Source of the DNA: UBA10649 sp963700745
GTDB taxonomy: Bacteria; Actinomycetota; Actinomycetes; S36-B12
Reading direction: 5' to 3'
DNA: 64,000 bases
Assembly: GCA_963700745.1 (NCBI GenBank)
Contig: CAVOYT010000013.1
Location: 372,001 to 436,000, forward strand
The first letter of the stretch is position 1; the number at the start of each line of letters is the position of its first letter. Under the pieces are notes generated by a model. It did no database searches and was not told the DNA's origin. It saw only the letters and a list, made by a program, of their open reading frames with translations. The translations under genes and the position numbers were made by a program. Positions 18,099 through 27,536 of this stretch are shown here, one piece after another.

Positions 18099-18104
18099 TA
18101 TCCT
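18099..18104 (+). promoter_or_regulatory. -10 box of the GDSL hydrolase, leaderless
   Basis: TATCCT ends 6 nt before GTG 18111. Confidence 0.5.
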
Positions 18105-18110
18105 GTGGGC

Positions 18111-18979
18111 GTGCCGCCATCGTAATCCGCCCGCTCGCCCGTGGCGCAGCTATGCCGCGCTGGGTGACAGCTTCACCGAGGGCCTGATGGACGAGACGGG
18201 CCCGACGGCCGTCATGTCGGCTGGGCGGACCGGCTGGCGCTGGAGCTCGCCGGACGGGCCGCGGGCGGACGGCGGGATCCACTACGCGAACCTCGCCGTT
18301 CGCGGCCGGTTGGTGCGTCAGGTGATCGACGAGCAGGTGCCGGCCGCCGTGCGCCTGCGACCCGGACCTGGCCAGCCTCGCCGTCGGCGTCAACGACACC
18401 CTGCGCCCCCGCTTCGACCTCGACTCGGTCGCGACCGCGCTGGAGAACGGCGTTCGCGACCTGAGGGGCGCGGGGGCCGACGTCCTGATCTTCGCGTTCG
18501 GCGACCCGGTTCGTCGATCGATGGCGATGGCACGGGTCCGCGAGCGCATCCGTGGGTACAACTCGGCGGTCCACGCCATCGCCGATGCCTACGAGTGCTA
18601 CGTGGTCGACTTCTGGCAGGTGGCCGCCTACGACGACGAGCGACTCTGGGACGAGGACCGACTGCATCTGTCGCCGGCCGGCCATCGACTGGCGGCGCGC
18701 ACGGCGCTCGAGGCGCTGGGCCTCGGTGACGAGGACTGGCGGACGCCCGCCGTGCCGGGGCCCCGGGCGCCGCTTCGCCGGCGCGCCGGCACCCATGCCC
18801 GATGGACCACCGGCCACCTGGCGCCCTGGGTGCTCAGACGGCTGCGGGGGGAGTCGTCGGGGGACGCCATCGTCCCCAAGCACCCCGATTGGATCCTGCT
18901 CAGCGGCAGCGCGGACCCGCGTGCGGACGCTGTGCCCAATGGGGTGGCTGAGGTTGTCGACAGCGAAAAGACGAAGTAG
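18111..18979 (+). CDS. SGNH/GDSL-family esterase (frameshifted)
   Basis: RSYAALGDSFTEGLMDE carries block I with the catalytic Ser; VGVNDTLRPRFDLDS carries the G-x-N-D block III; DEDRLHLSPAGHRLAARTALEAL carries the D-x-x-H of block V. The frame breaks near 18360 and again just after the proposed GTG start (18111), where an in-frame TAA appears after four codons, probably also a sequence error. The restored length is about 285 residues. No signal peptide is visible, so it is likely a cytoplasmic esterase or lipase. The substrate is unknown; many actinobacteria have such a gene. Confidence 0.75.
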
Positions 18980-19012
18980 ACTGCGTATATCGAATCGACG
19001 TGCGGAGGAACC

Positions 19013-19520
19013 ATGCCAGGCACGACTACCCGACCGGATCGACCCGGCGAGGTCGGCGGGCGTCCGCAACTGACGCGCGCAGGGCTACGCCCGGCTCGAG
19101 CAGCGCGCCGCGGACATCCGCGAGCGCCGGCTGCCCGAGATCCGTCCGCTCCTGGTCGAGACCGAGCGCGACGAGCGGGTGGTGGCCGAGTTCGAGCGGC
19201 TGACCGCCGAGGCAGTCGAGATCGACATCCTGCTGGCGCAGGCCGACGTGATCGCGATCGATCCGGCGGCGACGGACGGTCGGGTCGAGCTGGGCATGCG
19301 GGTCAAGGTCGTCCTGGAGGACGGCGACGAGGCGTGGGTGCGCCCGGTCCATCCCGACGAGGCGTTCCTGGACGAGGAGCGGATCTCGGCCACGTCGCCA
19401 CTGGCGATCGCCCTGGTCGGGACGCGCACCGGCCACACCGTCTGGGTGGACGCGCCCAGTGGGGCCTGGCCGTGCCAGGTGCTGTCGATCGACCTCGACG
19501 GCGTCGCCACGGAGGGTTAG
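19013..19520 (+). CDS. GreA/GreB-family elongation-factor-like protein (frameshifted)
   Basis: ATG 19013 follows GGAGG (19004-19008). After about 25 residues one frameshift near 19080 leads into GYARLEQRAADIRERRLPEIRPLLVE, the N-terminal coiled coil of Gre factors, then VAEFERLTAEAVEIDILLAQADVI. The C-terminal FKBP-like domain is recognisable (GRVELGMRVKVVLEDGDE; DEERISATSPLAIALVGTRTGH matches the S-x-x-S-P-x-x-x-A-L-x-G core). The coil tip lacks a clear pair of acidic residues at the usual place, so transcript cleavage is uncertain. About 169 residues. GreA rescues stalled RNA polymerase; this may be a paralogue with another role. Confidence 0.75.
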
Positions 19521-19525
19521 CGCCG

Positions 19526-19837
19526 ATGTCCGGCACAGACGACCGCGTGCGCGAGGACTCCATCGGCTGGACGTTCCTGTCCAACCACGGGCATGTGCTC
19601 GTGGCGATGAAGGAGTCGCCGGACGCGCGGCTGCGCGAACTGGCTGCGCGCGTCGGCATCAGCGAGCGCGCGATCCAGTTGATCGTCGGTGACCTCGAGC
19701 GGGCCGGCTACGTCGGAAGCAGCGTTCGGGGCGACGCAACCACTACACCGTCGCAGCGGCCAGCGCCTGCGGCATCCGGCGGAGCGGCAGTCGTCCGTCG
19801 ACGACCTGCTGTCGATCTTCGGCTGTCGGCCAGCTGA
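19526..19837 (+). CDS. winged-helix regulator, small (frameshifted)
   Basis: ATG 19526 lies 5 nt after the stop of the Gre-like gene. SIGWTFLSNHGHVLVAMKESPDARLRELAARVGISERAIQLIVGDLERAGYV is a typical winged helix-turn-helix of the ArsR/MarR type. A frameshift near 19720 separates this from the expected wing KQRSGRRNHYTV, after which LRHPAERQSSVDDLLSIFG follows in a third frame. This tail (R-H-P-x-E) is common in small actinobacterial HTH proteins. The end is therefore approximate; if the last frame is right the stop could be further downstream. Target unknown. Confidence 0.65.
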   Translation: MSGTDDRVREDSIGWTFLSNHGHVLVAMKESPDARLRELAARVGISERAIQLIVGDLERAGYVGSSVRGDATTTPSQRPAPAASGGAAVVRRRPAVDLRLSAS

Positions 19838-19971
19838 GGTTGTCGACTCAGCCGCGGGCTGGAAGGGTCCCCGACCGACTCGGTGTCCACAGTCGACGAG
19901 GACCGCGGGCGGCCATCCGCAGGGCATCCTGCGGTCGCGCGTGGAGCGTGGCGTCTCGACACCATCGGTGA

Positions 19972-21035
19972 ATGACATCGACACCATCTGATTCCCGGGC
20001 GGCCCGCCGTCGCCAAGCGGCCACCGCGCCCGCCGCTCTGGACGCCGTGACGCTCCGCAGCCCGGATGCACTGGTCTGCGCGATCCCGTACCTGCTCGGC
20101 TTCGAGCCCCGCGAGAGCGCAGTTCTGGTCTGGCTGTCCCGCGGGCGCATCCTGCTGACGCAGCGGCTCGACCTGCCGGGCAGCATCGACGAACTGCCGG
20201 CTTGGCGGGAGGCCATCTGGTCGCACGCCGCCGCGAGCCAGTCCGATGAGCTCATCGTCGTCGTCTTCGCCGCAGCGACAGACCTGGTCGGCGAGGGAGT
20301 CTCGGATGTGATCCGAGAGGCGGATGCGCGTTCGATCGCGGTGCGCGACGCACTCCGGGTCGAAGGGGACCGCTGGTGGAGCCTGCTGTGCTCGGACTCG
20401 GACTGCTGCCTGACGAAGGGCGGAGGGTGGACGCAGGTCACGGATCGCGTGGCGGCCGAGTTCACGCTGCTGGGCCGCGCTCCGCTCGCGGACCGATCAG
20501 CAGTCGCCGCCACCCTGGACCCCGATCCGACTCGGGCGGCGGCGGTCGCGCGACCGCCTGGACGATCTCGACGCAACCGGACGCCGTCCGGAGTGGAGGC
20601 CTGGCGGGACGCGGCTCTCGACTCGCTGGCCCGTCGACTGCCTCACGGGGTCGGAGACGTCGGTCGAGGACCCAGCGCAGACGGCGCGGATGCTCGCGTC
20701 CTTGGCCGACGTCCGCGTTCGCGACACGCTGCTGTGGGATCTCGCCCGGTGGAGTCCGAGGGCCTCGCGTCGCGCTCGACCGGATGATCCTGCTGCGTGC
20801 GCGTCGCACCACGCGGGCCCGTGGCCCCGGTGGCGACGTGCTCCGCCGTGCTCGCGTGGCTGCTCGGGGACGGCGCGCGAGCGCTCATCGCCGTCGACCG
20901 GGCGCGGCGGACGACCCGGACTACTCGCTCGCCGCTCTGGTCGCGGCCTCGCTGCGGGCCGGCCTGCCGCCGACGGCCTGGCGGGAGATCATGGCCGCCC
21001 TGCCGCGCGACGACTGCCGGCACGGGTCGCGCTGA
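19972..21035 (+). CDS. DUF4192 family protein (frameshifted)
   Basis: LRSPDALVCAIPYLLGFEPRESAVLVWLSRGRILLTQRLDLP is the family's characteristic N-terminus (V-x-A-x-P-Y-L-L-G-F-x-P). WSHAAASQSDELIVVVFA and RWWSLLCSDSDCCLTKGG, with paired Cys residues, follow in the first frame. At least two frameshifts (near 20540 and 20770) are needed to reach DTLLWDLARWSP, then ATCSAVLAWLLGDGARALIAVDRA and ADDPDYSLAALVAASLRAGLPPTAWREIMAALP at the end. The family is confined mainly to actinobacteria and has no known function. Confidence 0.8.
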
Positions 21036-21110
21036 CGGCAGCGCGGCGGCCGAGGCCACCGGCGTGCCGAGCGCGCCCAGTTGGCAGGCGGCGGCTAGGT
21101 ATTTCCCGCA

Positions 21111-21234
21111 GGTCAAGAGTTCCAGCGAACAGCTCCGGCTAGCTGGACGGCAACCCTCCACCGCGGTGGGGTGCTCCGGATGAAGACCTGGCCCGCTCAG
21201 CGGGCAAGCGCGGGTCTTGCACAGGGCAAGACCC
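21111..21234 (+). ncRNA. SAM-IV-type riboswitch
   Basis: The segment has the SAM-IV core in order: ggtcaagag, ccagcg, cuggac, cggcaacccuccaccgcgg, uggggugcuccggaugaagacc and gcaagcgcggg. The first bases (ggtc, 21111-21114) pair with gacc (21185-21188) as stem P1. gggtcttgc (21212-21220) and gcaagaccc (21226-21234) then form a strong hairpin that could be the expression platform. It precedes metY by about 195 nt, which fits repression of methionine synthesis when S-adenosylmethionine is plentiful. SAM-IV is known from actinomycetes. Confidence 0.88.
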
Positions 21235-21429
21235 CGGAGTGTGCGAGGTCTGACATGTGCTGTTGTTGTCGAATGAGAGCCGCTGAGCCACGTCGCCTGA
21301 GGGCGACGCCATAGCGGAACCCGGCCCGGATCCGTCCGGGCACCCCGAACCATCCCGCGCGCCTCCGCGCACCGCCTACCACATCGGCCGCCCCAGCCCC
21401 GCCCGCCGGCGGATGCCAAGGAGCCCCAC

Positions 21430-22749
21430 ATGAGCAACGCCTGGTCCTTCGAGACGAAGCAGATCCACGCCGGCCAGTCGCCCGACGGCACCACCAACGC
21501 CCGCGCCCTGCCGATCTACCAGACGACGTCCTACACGTTCAATGACACGACGCACGCCGCGAACCTGTTCGGGCTCAAGGAGCTCGGCAACATCTACACG
21601 CGGATCATGAACCCGACCCAGGCCGTCGTCGAGGACCGCATCGCGGCGCTCGAGGGCGGCGTGGCCGGGCTGCTCGTCGCCAGCGGCCAGGCCGCCGAGA
21701 CGCTCGCCGATCCTGAACATCGCCGAGGCCGGCGACCACATCGTGTCCAGCCCGAGCCTGTACGGCGGCACCTACAACCTCTTCCACTACACGCTGCCGA
21801 AGCTCGGCATCACGATGCACGTTCGTCGAGAACCCGGACGATCCGGAGTCGTGGCGTGCGGCCGTGCAGCCGAACACCAAGCTGTTCTTCGGCGAGTCGA
21901 TCTCCAACCCGAAGAACGACATCCTCGACATCGAGGCGCGTCGCGACGGTCGCCCACGAGGTCGGCGTCCCGCTCATCATCGACAACACGGTCGCGACCC
22001 CGTACCTGATCCGCCCGTTCGAGTGGGGCGCCGACATCGTCGTGCACTCGGCGACCAAGTACATCGGCGGCCACGGCACGTCCGTCGCCGGCGTCATCGT
22101 CGACGCCGGCACCTTCGACTACGCGCAGTACCCCGAGCGCTTCCCGAACTACAACCAGCCCGACCCGAGCTACCACGGCCTGGTGTACGCCCGGGACCTC
22201 GGCGTCGGCTCGGCGTTCGGCGCCAACCTGTCCTTCATCCTCAAGGCCCGGGTGCAGCTGCTGCGCGACCTCGGTGCGGCGGTGTCGCCGTTCAACGCCT
22301 TCCTCATCGCCCAGGGCCTCGAGACGCTGTCGCTGCGCATCGAGCGGCACGTCGAGAACGCCAAGGTCGTCGCCGAGTGGCTCGAGGGCCGCGACGAGGT
22401 CGAGTCGGTCAACTACGCGGGCCTGACGTCGAGCCCCTGGTACGAGCGCGGCCAGAAGTACGCGCCGCTCGGCACCGGCGCCGTGCTCAGCTTCGAGATC
22501 AAGGGCGGCGTGGAGGCCGGGCGCGCCTTCGTCGAGGCGCTCGAGCTGCACAGCCACGTGGCCAACATCGGCGACGTGCGCAGCCTCGTGATCCACCCGG
22601 CGTCGACGACCCACTCGCAGCTGACCCCCGAGGAGCAGGCGGCGGCCGGCGTCACGCCCGGCCTGGTCCGGCTCGCGGTCGGCATCGAGAACATCGACGA
22701 CATCCTCGCCGACCTCGACGCGGGGTTCCGGGCCGCGAAGCAGGCCTGA
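21430..22749 (+). CDS. metY: O-acetylhomoserine sulfhydrylase (frameshifted)
   Basis: The PLP enzyme makes homocysteine from O-acetylhomoserine and sulfide. ATG 21430 follows AAGGAG. FETKQIHAGQSPDGTTNARALPIYQTTSY is the family N-terminus; YTRIMNPTQAVVEDRIAALEGG follows; the PLP lysine is in VHSATKYIGGHGTSVAG; HPASTTHSQL near the C-terminus is typical. Single extra bases at about 21709, 21821 and 21939 break the frame; deleting them gives ETLAILNIAEAGDHIVSS and FVENPDDPESW in continuity. About 438 residues after repair. It lies under the SAM-IV riboswitch and is 2 bases from metX, so both are SAM-controlled. Confidence 0.93.
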   Translation: MSNAWSFETKQIHAGQSPDGTTNARALPIYQTTSYTFNDTTHAANLFGLKELGNIYTRIMNPTQAVVEDRIAALEGGVAGLLVASGQAAETLADPEHRRGRRPHRVQPEPVRRHLQPLPLHAAEARHHDARSSRTRTIRSRGVRPCSRTPSCSSASRSPTRRTTSSTSRRVATVAHEVGVPLIIDNTVATPYLIRPFEWGADIVVHSATKYIGGHGTSVAGVIVDAGTFDYAQYPERFPNYNQPDPSYHGLVYARDLGVGSAFGANLSFILKARVQLLRDLGAAVSPFNAFLIAQGLETLSLRIERHVENAKVVAEWLEGRDEVESVNYAGLTSSPWYERGQKYAPLGTGAVLSFEIKGGVEAGRAFVEALELHSHVANIGDVRSLVIHPASTTHSQLTPEEQAAAGVTPGLVRLAVGIENIDDILADLDAGFRAAKQA

Positions 22750-22751
22750 CC

Positions 22752-23937
22752 TTGCCCGAGTACGGCCCGCTCTCCTACGAGGGTCTGCCTCCCGCCAGCG
22801 GTGCCTGGCGGGAGGCGGACCCCGTCGGGCGAGCGCCAGTTCGTCGAGGTCGGCGACCTCACCACGGAGTCCGGGGCGCGATCATCCCGGAGTCGCGTCG
22901 CCTACGAGACCTGGGGGACGCTGAACGACGACCGCTCCAACGCGGTCTACATCTGCCATGCCCTCACCGGCGACTCGCACGTCGCCGGCAGCGCCGGTCC
23001 CGGCCACCGACCGGCGGGCTGGTGGCACGGCCTCGTCGGCCCCGGATGCGCCGTCGACACCGACGAGTGGTTCGTCGTCTGCGCCAACGTGCTCGGCGGC
23101 TGCCAGGGCACCACCGGCCCGTCGTCGCTCGCCCCCGACGGCCGGCCGTGGGGCAGCAGGTTCCCGGTCGTCACCGGCCGCGACATGGTCGAGGTCGAGT
23201 ACCGGCTGACCGACGTGCTCGGCATCACCGACGTGGGCCCTCATGCTCGGTCCCTCGCTCGGCGGCATGCGGGTGCTCGAGTGGATGGTCGCGTCACCCC
23301 GACCGCGTGCGCGGTGGCCTCGTCCTCGGCTCGACCGCGGCGGTCAGCGCGGACCAGATCGGCACGCATGCGGTGCAGATCGACGCGATCCTCGCCGATC
23401 CGGCCTTCCGGGGCGGCGACTACTACGACGCGGACCCGACGGTGAGGGCCCGCACGTCGGCATGGGCATCGCCCGACGCGATCGCGCACCTGACCTACCG
23501 ATGCGAGACCGAGCTCGGCCAGCGGTTCGGGCGCGAACGCGCCCAGGACGGCGAGGACCCGTACGACGGATGGCCGGTTCGCCGTCGAGTCCTACCTGGA
23601 CCACCACGCCGACAAGCTGGCCCGGCGGTTCGACGCCAACACCTACGTCGGCGCTCACCCGGGCGATGAGCCTGTTCGACCTCGGGCGCGGACGCGGCGG
23701 GACGCGCCGCGGCCCTCGGGGGCGATCGAGGCGCCGCTGACGGTCGTCGGCATCGACTCCGACCGGCTCTTCCCGGTGCGGCTCCAGCAGGAGATCGTCG
23801 ACCTGACCCCGGGTGCCGATCGGCTGCACCTGCTCCTGTCGCCCTATGGCCATGACGGCTTCCTCGTCGAGGACGAGCAGGTGGGGGTCTTCGTGGCGCA
23901 CGCCCTCCACCGGGTCCGCCGCAGCGACGCCCGCTAG
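22752..23937 (+). CDS. metX: homoserine O-acetyltransferase (frameshifted)
   Basis: The enzyme acetylates homoserine with acetyl-CoA, giving the substrate of MetY. A TTG at 22752, just after the metY stop, starts LPEYGPLSYEGLPPASG. Motifs in order: RVAYETWGTLN, NAVYICHALTGDSHVAG, GWWHGLVGPG, CANVLGGCQGTTGPSS, the nucleophile elbow GPSLGGMRVLEW, YLDHHADKLARRFDANTY, then VVGIDSDRLFPVRLQQEI with the catalytic Asp and SPYGHDGFLVE with the His. At least five frameshifts lie between 22830 and 23700. The stop is TAG 23935-23937. Length after repair is about 395 residues. The density of frameshifts is the highest in the window along with sigA. Confidence 0.9.
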
Positions 23938-23987
23938 GCGTCGTCCACAGGCGCGCTGATCCTCGTGCGCCGGGGCTCCATGCGACG

Positions 23988-23993
23988 TACCGT
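23988..23993 (+). promoter_or_regulatory. -10 box of the secreted hypothetical gene
   Basis: TACCGT ends 6 nt before GTG 24000, the same spacing as at other leaderless genes. Confidence 0.45.
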
Positions 23994-23999
23994 CACTGG

Positions 24000-24888
24000 G
24001 TGCGCCGACCGCTCGCTGCGTCCTGCTCGCTCACGGCGGCTCCTCGTGGTCGCGCCATCGACGGTCGTCGTGCACTGGCTCGCCGCCGCGCACGGCGGCC
24101 CGGCGCGCGGTCGGCACCGGGACCGACGTCGGGTCGGGACGACGACGAACGCGACGCCTACGTCGGCACGCGGCGGGCTGCTCCTCCCGGCGAGCGTCGA
24201 GCACGGGGACCGCGCCAGCAGGTGGCCGCGCTGCCTGGGCTGCCGGTGGCGGCTGACGACCCCGTGCGCGGGTCCCGGTCCCGGGAACGCCTTCGACGGC
24301 GAGCCCACCTGCCTCAGCGTGGTGCGCGGGTGCCCGGCCGGCGGGCGCCTCCTGCGGACCTGGTTCCAGGCGGAGGGGCAGGCGTGGCGCGAGATCGGAC
24401 TCGTGTGCATCCGGCCGGTCGGTCCGCGTGACCGTGTCCGAGGCGGACGGACGGTCGCGCGCGCTTCGAGCGAGGGAATACCGCGCGCTCGCTCCCGAGG
24501 TTCCAGCCCACGCAAGGAATCCGTCACCCAGATCCCGGTGGTGTTCGACTCCGGCCAGCAGGCCGGGAGCGCACTCGGCTCGAGGATCGCTCGGCCTGCC
24601 AGGTCGACCTGTCGCGCCACGCCCGCGTGGTCGTGGCAGTTCGGCGACGGGCCACGCAGGACACGGCGACCCGGGCGGGCGCTATCCGCAGGCAGGGGTG
24701 GCGCACGCCTACCCGGGCCGGCGGGCCTACCGGGTGGCCTGCACGGCGACCTGGTCGGCGACCTTCGTCGTGGACGGGCTCGGACCGTTCCCGGTGCGCG
24801 AGCCCGTGAGCCAGAGCGCAGGTCCGACGGATCGAGGTGGGGGAGGGGCGGGCCCTGCTCGGCGACCCGCGACGGACCCTCGGGGTGA
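24000..24888 (+). CDS. hypothetical protein with PKD-like C-terminal segment (heavily frameshifted)
   Basis: No single frame covers this region, but joined pieces make sense. A Cys-rich part reads CLGCRWRLTTPCAGPG, then GEPTCLSVVRGCPAGGRLLRTWFQ and WREIGLVCIRPVGP. Later pieces are VTQIPVVFDSGQQAG and WSWQFGDG, and GGRYPQAGVAHAYPGRRAYRVACTATWSATFVVDGLGPFPV, which resembles a PKD beta-sandwich with its F-G-D-G and H-x-Y turns. This arrangement (paired-Cys segment, then PKD-like segment) is seen in secreted actinobacterial hypotheticals. GTG 24000 is a likely leaderless start; a signal peptide is expected but obscured by frameshifts. The end (TGA 24886-24888) depends on the chosen frame. Confidence 0.5.
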
Positions 24889-24908
24889 TCCGGCCCCGGA
24901 GGGCATGG

Positions 24909-24962
24909 CACAATGACAGGCGAATCTCGGCCCGTTTCCAAGCCCAAGGCTTGACACGGGCC
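24909..24962 (+). promoter_or_regulatory. sigA promoter -10 and 5' UTR hairpin
   Basis: CACAAT at 24909-24914 is a likely -10 box, placing the transcript start near 24921. The leader then holds ggcccgtttccaagcc (24929-24944) and ggcttgacacgggcc (24948-24962), a stem with a 3-nt loop and a small internal bulge. No U-tract follows, so it may be a structural or attenuating element rather than a terminator. The likely ribosome binding site GAGGAAGG is at 24981-24988. Confidence 0.6.
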
Positions 24963-25001
24963 CTTGTCGTGGGTCAACCCGAGGAAGGCACTCCCATCTC
25001 G

Positions 25002-26568
25002 ATGGCAACGAAGCCCGCAGCGAAGAAGTCCGTGACCAAGACCGCTCCCGTGAAGAAGGCCCCGGCCCCGGCGAAGAAGGCTCCGGCGAAGAAGGCTCCG
25101 CGCCGCGAAGCCCGCGGCGAAGAAGGCGGCTCCCGCGAAGAAGGCTCCGGCCGCCAAGGCGCCCGCAAGGCGGCGTGACGAAGGCTTCCGGCGACCAAGG
25201 CCCCCGCGAAGAAGGCTCCGCCGAGCCAAGACGGCGGCTCCCGCGAAGAAGGCCCCGCGACGAAGGCTCCCGCGAAGAAGGCTCCCGGCGAAGAAGGCCC
25301 CGCGGCGAAGAAGGCTCCCGCGAAGAAGGCGGCTCCCGCGAAGAAGGCTCGCCGCCAAGAAGGCCGCGCCGCGAAGAAGGGGACGATCGCCGAAGGACCA
25401 GTCGTCGAGGTCGTCGAGACCGAGGACGGCCTGGTCGCGGTCGGACCTCGACGCCGTGTCGATGTCGACGCGGGCGCCCTCGCGGAGGCGGCGAAGCTGG
25501 AGGCCGATCTCGAGGCGGACCTCGCGGAGGATCTGGCGACGGTCGACGGAGGCCGCCGAGACAGGAGGAGAAGGCCGGCGGCCGGGAGGAGCGAGGGCTT
25601 CGTCATCTCCGATGTCGACGACACCGACGAGCCGGTCCAGACGGTCACCGTCGCCGGCGCGACCGCCGATCCGGTCAAGGACTACCTCAAGCAGATCGGC
25701 AAGGTCTCGCTGCTCAACGCCGAGCAGGAGGTCGAGCTCGCCAAGCGCATCGAGGCGGGCCTGTTCGCCGAGGAGATGCTCAACGAGGCGCAAGAAGTCG
25801 ACAAGAAGACCCGCCTCGACCTGGAGTGGATCGCCACCGACGGTCGTCGGGCGAAGAACCACCTGCTCGAGGCGAACCTGCGCCTCGTCGTGTCGCTGGC
25901 CAAGCGCTACACCGGTCGCGGCATGCTCTTCCTCGACCTGATCCAGGAGGGCAACCTCGGCCTGATTCGCGCGGTCGAGAAGTTCGACTACACCAAGGGC
26001 TACAAGTTCTCCACGTACGCGACCTGGTGGATCCGCCAGGCCATCACCCGCGCCATGGCCGATCAGGCCCGCACCATCCGCATTCCGGTGCACATGGTCG
26101 AGGTCATCAACAAGCTGGCTCGCGTCCAGCGCCAGATGCTGCAGGATCTCGGCCGCGAGCCCACGCCCGAGGAGCTGGCACGCGAGCTCGACATGACGCC
26201 CGAGAAGGTCGTCGAGGTGCAGAAGTACGGCCGCGAGCCGATCTCGCTGCACACCCCGCTCGGCGAGGAGGGCGACAGCGAGTTCGGTGACCTCATCGAG
26301 GACTCCGAGGCGATCGTGCCGTCCGACGCCGTGTCGCTTCACGCTGCTGCAGGAGCAGCTGGAGTCCGTCCTCGACACGCTGTCCGACCGCGAGGCCGGC
26401 GTCGTGCGCATGCGCTTCGGCCTCACCGACGGCCAGCCCAAGACGCTCGACGAGATCGGCAAGGTCTACGGCGTCACCCGCGAGCGGATCCGCCAGATCG
26501 AGTCCAAGACGATGTCGAAGCTGCGCCACCCGTCACGCTCGCAGGTGCTGCGCGACTACCTCGACTGA
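25002..26568 (+). CDS. sigA: principal RNA polymerase sigma factor, SigA/HrdB type (frameshifted)
   Basis: This is the housekeeping sigma-70 factor. ATG 25002 (MATKPAAKKSVTK) begins a low-complexity Lys/Ala/Pro N-terminal extension (KKAPAKKAP repeated), which is interrupted by several frameshifts between 25100 and 25570. Region 1.2 is VKDYLKQIGKVSLLNAEQEVELAKRIE; region 2 holds NLRLVVSLAKRYTGRGMLFLDLIQEGNLGLIRAVEKFDY and KGYKFSTYATWWIRQAI; region 3 is IPVHMVEVINKLARVQRQM; region 4.2 is VTRERIRQIESKTMSKLRHPSRS. An extra base near 26336 separates SDAVS from FTLLQEQLESVLDTL. The next genes (DUF7455, parE) match the actinobacterial sigA neighbourhood. Confidence 0.95.
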
Positions 26569-26570
26569 CT

Positions 26571-26625
26571 CGATGTCGGTCATCTCGTGGCGGGTCCGGG
26601 GCGCTCGAAACTCACCACGTGACGA
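26571..26625. repeat. intergenic hairpin, possible divergent copy of the hairpin family
   Basis: Just after the sigA stop, cgtggcgggt (26586-26595) pairs with actcaccacg across a short loop, with one mismatch and one wobble, and flanking gtca/tgac also pair. The order gtca..cgtggcgggt..ccacgtgacgag resembles the elements at 52412 and 53536 but is more diverged. It probably ends the sigA transcript. Confidence 0.5.
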
Positions 26626-26653
26626 GCATGCTCGGGGTCGCGTGAGTGCGGTC

Positions 26654-26659
26654 TAGGGT
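26654..26659 (+). promoter_or_regulatory. -10 box of the methylmalonyl-CoA-decarboxylase-like gene
   Basis: TAGGGT ends 6 nt before GTG 26666; no ribosome binding site is visible. Confidence 0.6.
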
Positions 26660-26665
26660 CGTGGC

Positions 26666-27514
26666 GTGAGCGCAGTGCCGACGAAGCTGAGGATGCTGCC
26701 CTGGAGGTCGCGTCGTCGACCGGATCACGACCCGGCTCACGCTGCGCAGGCGCGATGCGCTGACCGGGCGCAGCTGCTGGCCCTGGGCTGCACCGAGCTC
26801 GGTGCGCCCGCAGCTGCCGAGCCGAGCGAGGTGCCGAGCGCTCATCCTCCGCGCGGAGCCCGGAGTCTCCACCTGGTCGGCCGGGTACGCCATCGACGCT
26901 CTGCCGCTCGACGGCTCCGACCCACTGACCTGGACGAATCCACTGGAGGGCTTCCTGCATCGGCTGCGGCCGGCACCGTTCCCGGTCATCGCTGCCGTCG
27001 AGGGCGGAGTGTGGGGCGGTGCGTGCGAGCTGGTGTTCACCTGCGATCTGGTCGTCGCCGTGCGCACCTCGACCTTCGCGATCACCCCGGCTCGTCTCGG
27101 GAGTGCCCTACAACACGTCAGGTGTCACTCACGTGCTCAGCGCACTTGCCGCTGAACATGGCGAAGGAGCTGTTCTTCACGGCGGACCCGATGAGTGCCG
27201 ACGAATGCGGCCGGCCTTCGGGGCCGTGAACCGACTGGTGGCAGACGTCGAGGAGCTGACTGAGACCTCGCGGCACCTCGGCCGCCGGATCGCGCTCGCG
27301 AGCTCCCTTGGCGGTCCGAGCGATCAAGGGGGAGATGGCGGCCCTGACCGACGCACGATCCCTGACCAGCGATGACTTCGAGCGGCTGACGGAACTCCGG
27401 CGGGCGGCGTGGACCAGTCAGGACTACCAGGAGGGCGTGCGCGCGTTCATGGAGAAGCGTTCACCGAAGTTCGAGGGTTACCCGGGGTCAGAGAGACCGC
27501 GCAGGGCGGGCTAG
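26666..27514 (+). CDS. methylmalonyl-CoA decarboxylase-like crotonase (frameshifted)
   Basis: Joined pieces match E. coli ScpB (YgfG), a crotonase that decarboxylates methylmalonyl-CoA to propionyl-CoA: VDRITTRLTLRRRDALTG, RALILRAEPGVSTWSAGYAI, LPLDGSDPLTWTNPLEGFLHRL, PFPVIAAVEGGVWGGACELVFTCDLVVA, TSTFAITPARLG, VPYNTSGVTHVLSA, MAKELFFTADPMSADE, then FERLTELRRAAWTSQDYQEGVRAFMEKRSPKFEG at the end. S-A-G-x-x-I and V-W-G-G-A-x-E are diagnostic of this subgroup. At least four frameshifts occur. GTG 26666 is leaderless. About 280 residues. A propionyl-CoA role is inferred from family only; no mutase or carboxylase gene is nearby. Confidence 0.78.
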
Positions 27515-27536
27515 CCCGTCGCGGATGCGGGCTGCA

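Noticed and set aside
18947..19847. 15-bp identical sequence gctgaggttgtcgac at 18947 and 19833
   Set aside because: Short and within or near coding sequence; likely chance or shared codon usage.
21430..23937. programmed frameshifting in metY and metX
   Set aside because: Too many shifts at different contexts, with no slippery sequence or conserved downstream structure.
23934..26462. 842-residue open frame on the minus strand over metX and sigA
   Set aside because: It is antisense to conserved genes; its Ala/Phe/Gly repeats are the complement of the Lys/Ala/Pro repeats of sigA, and no domain is recognisable.
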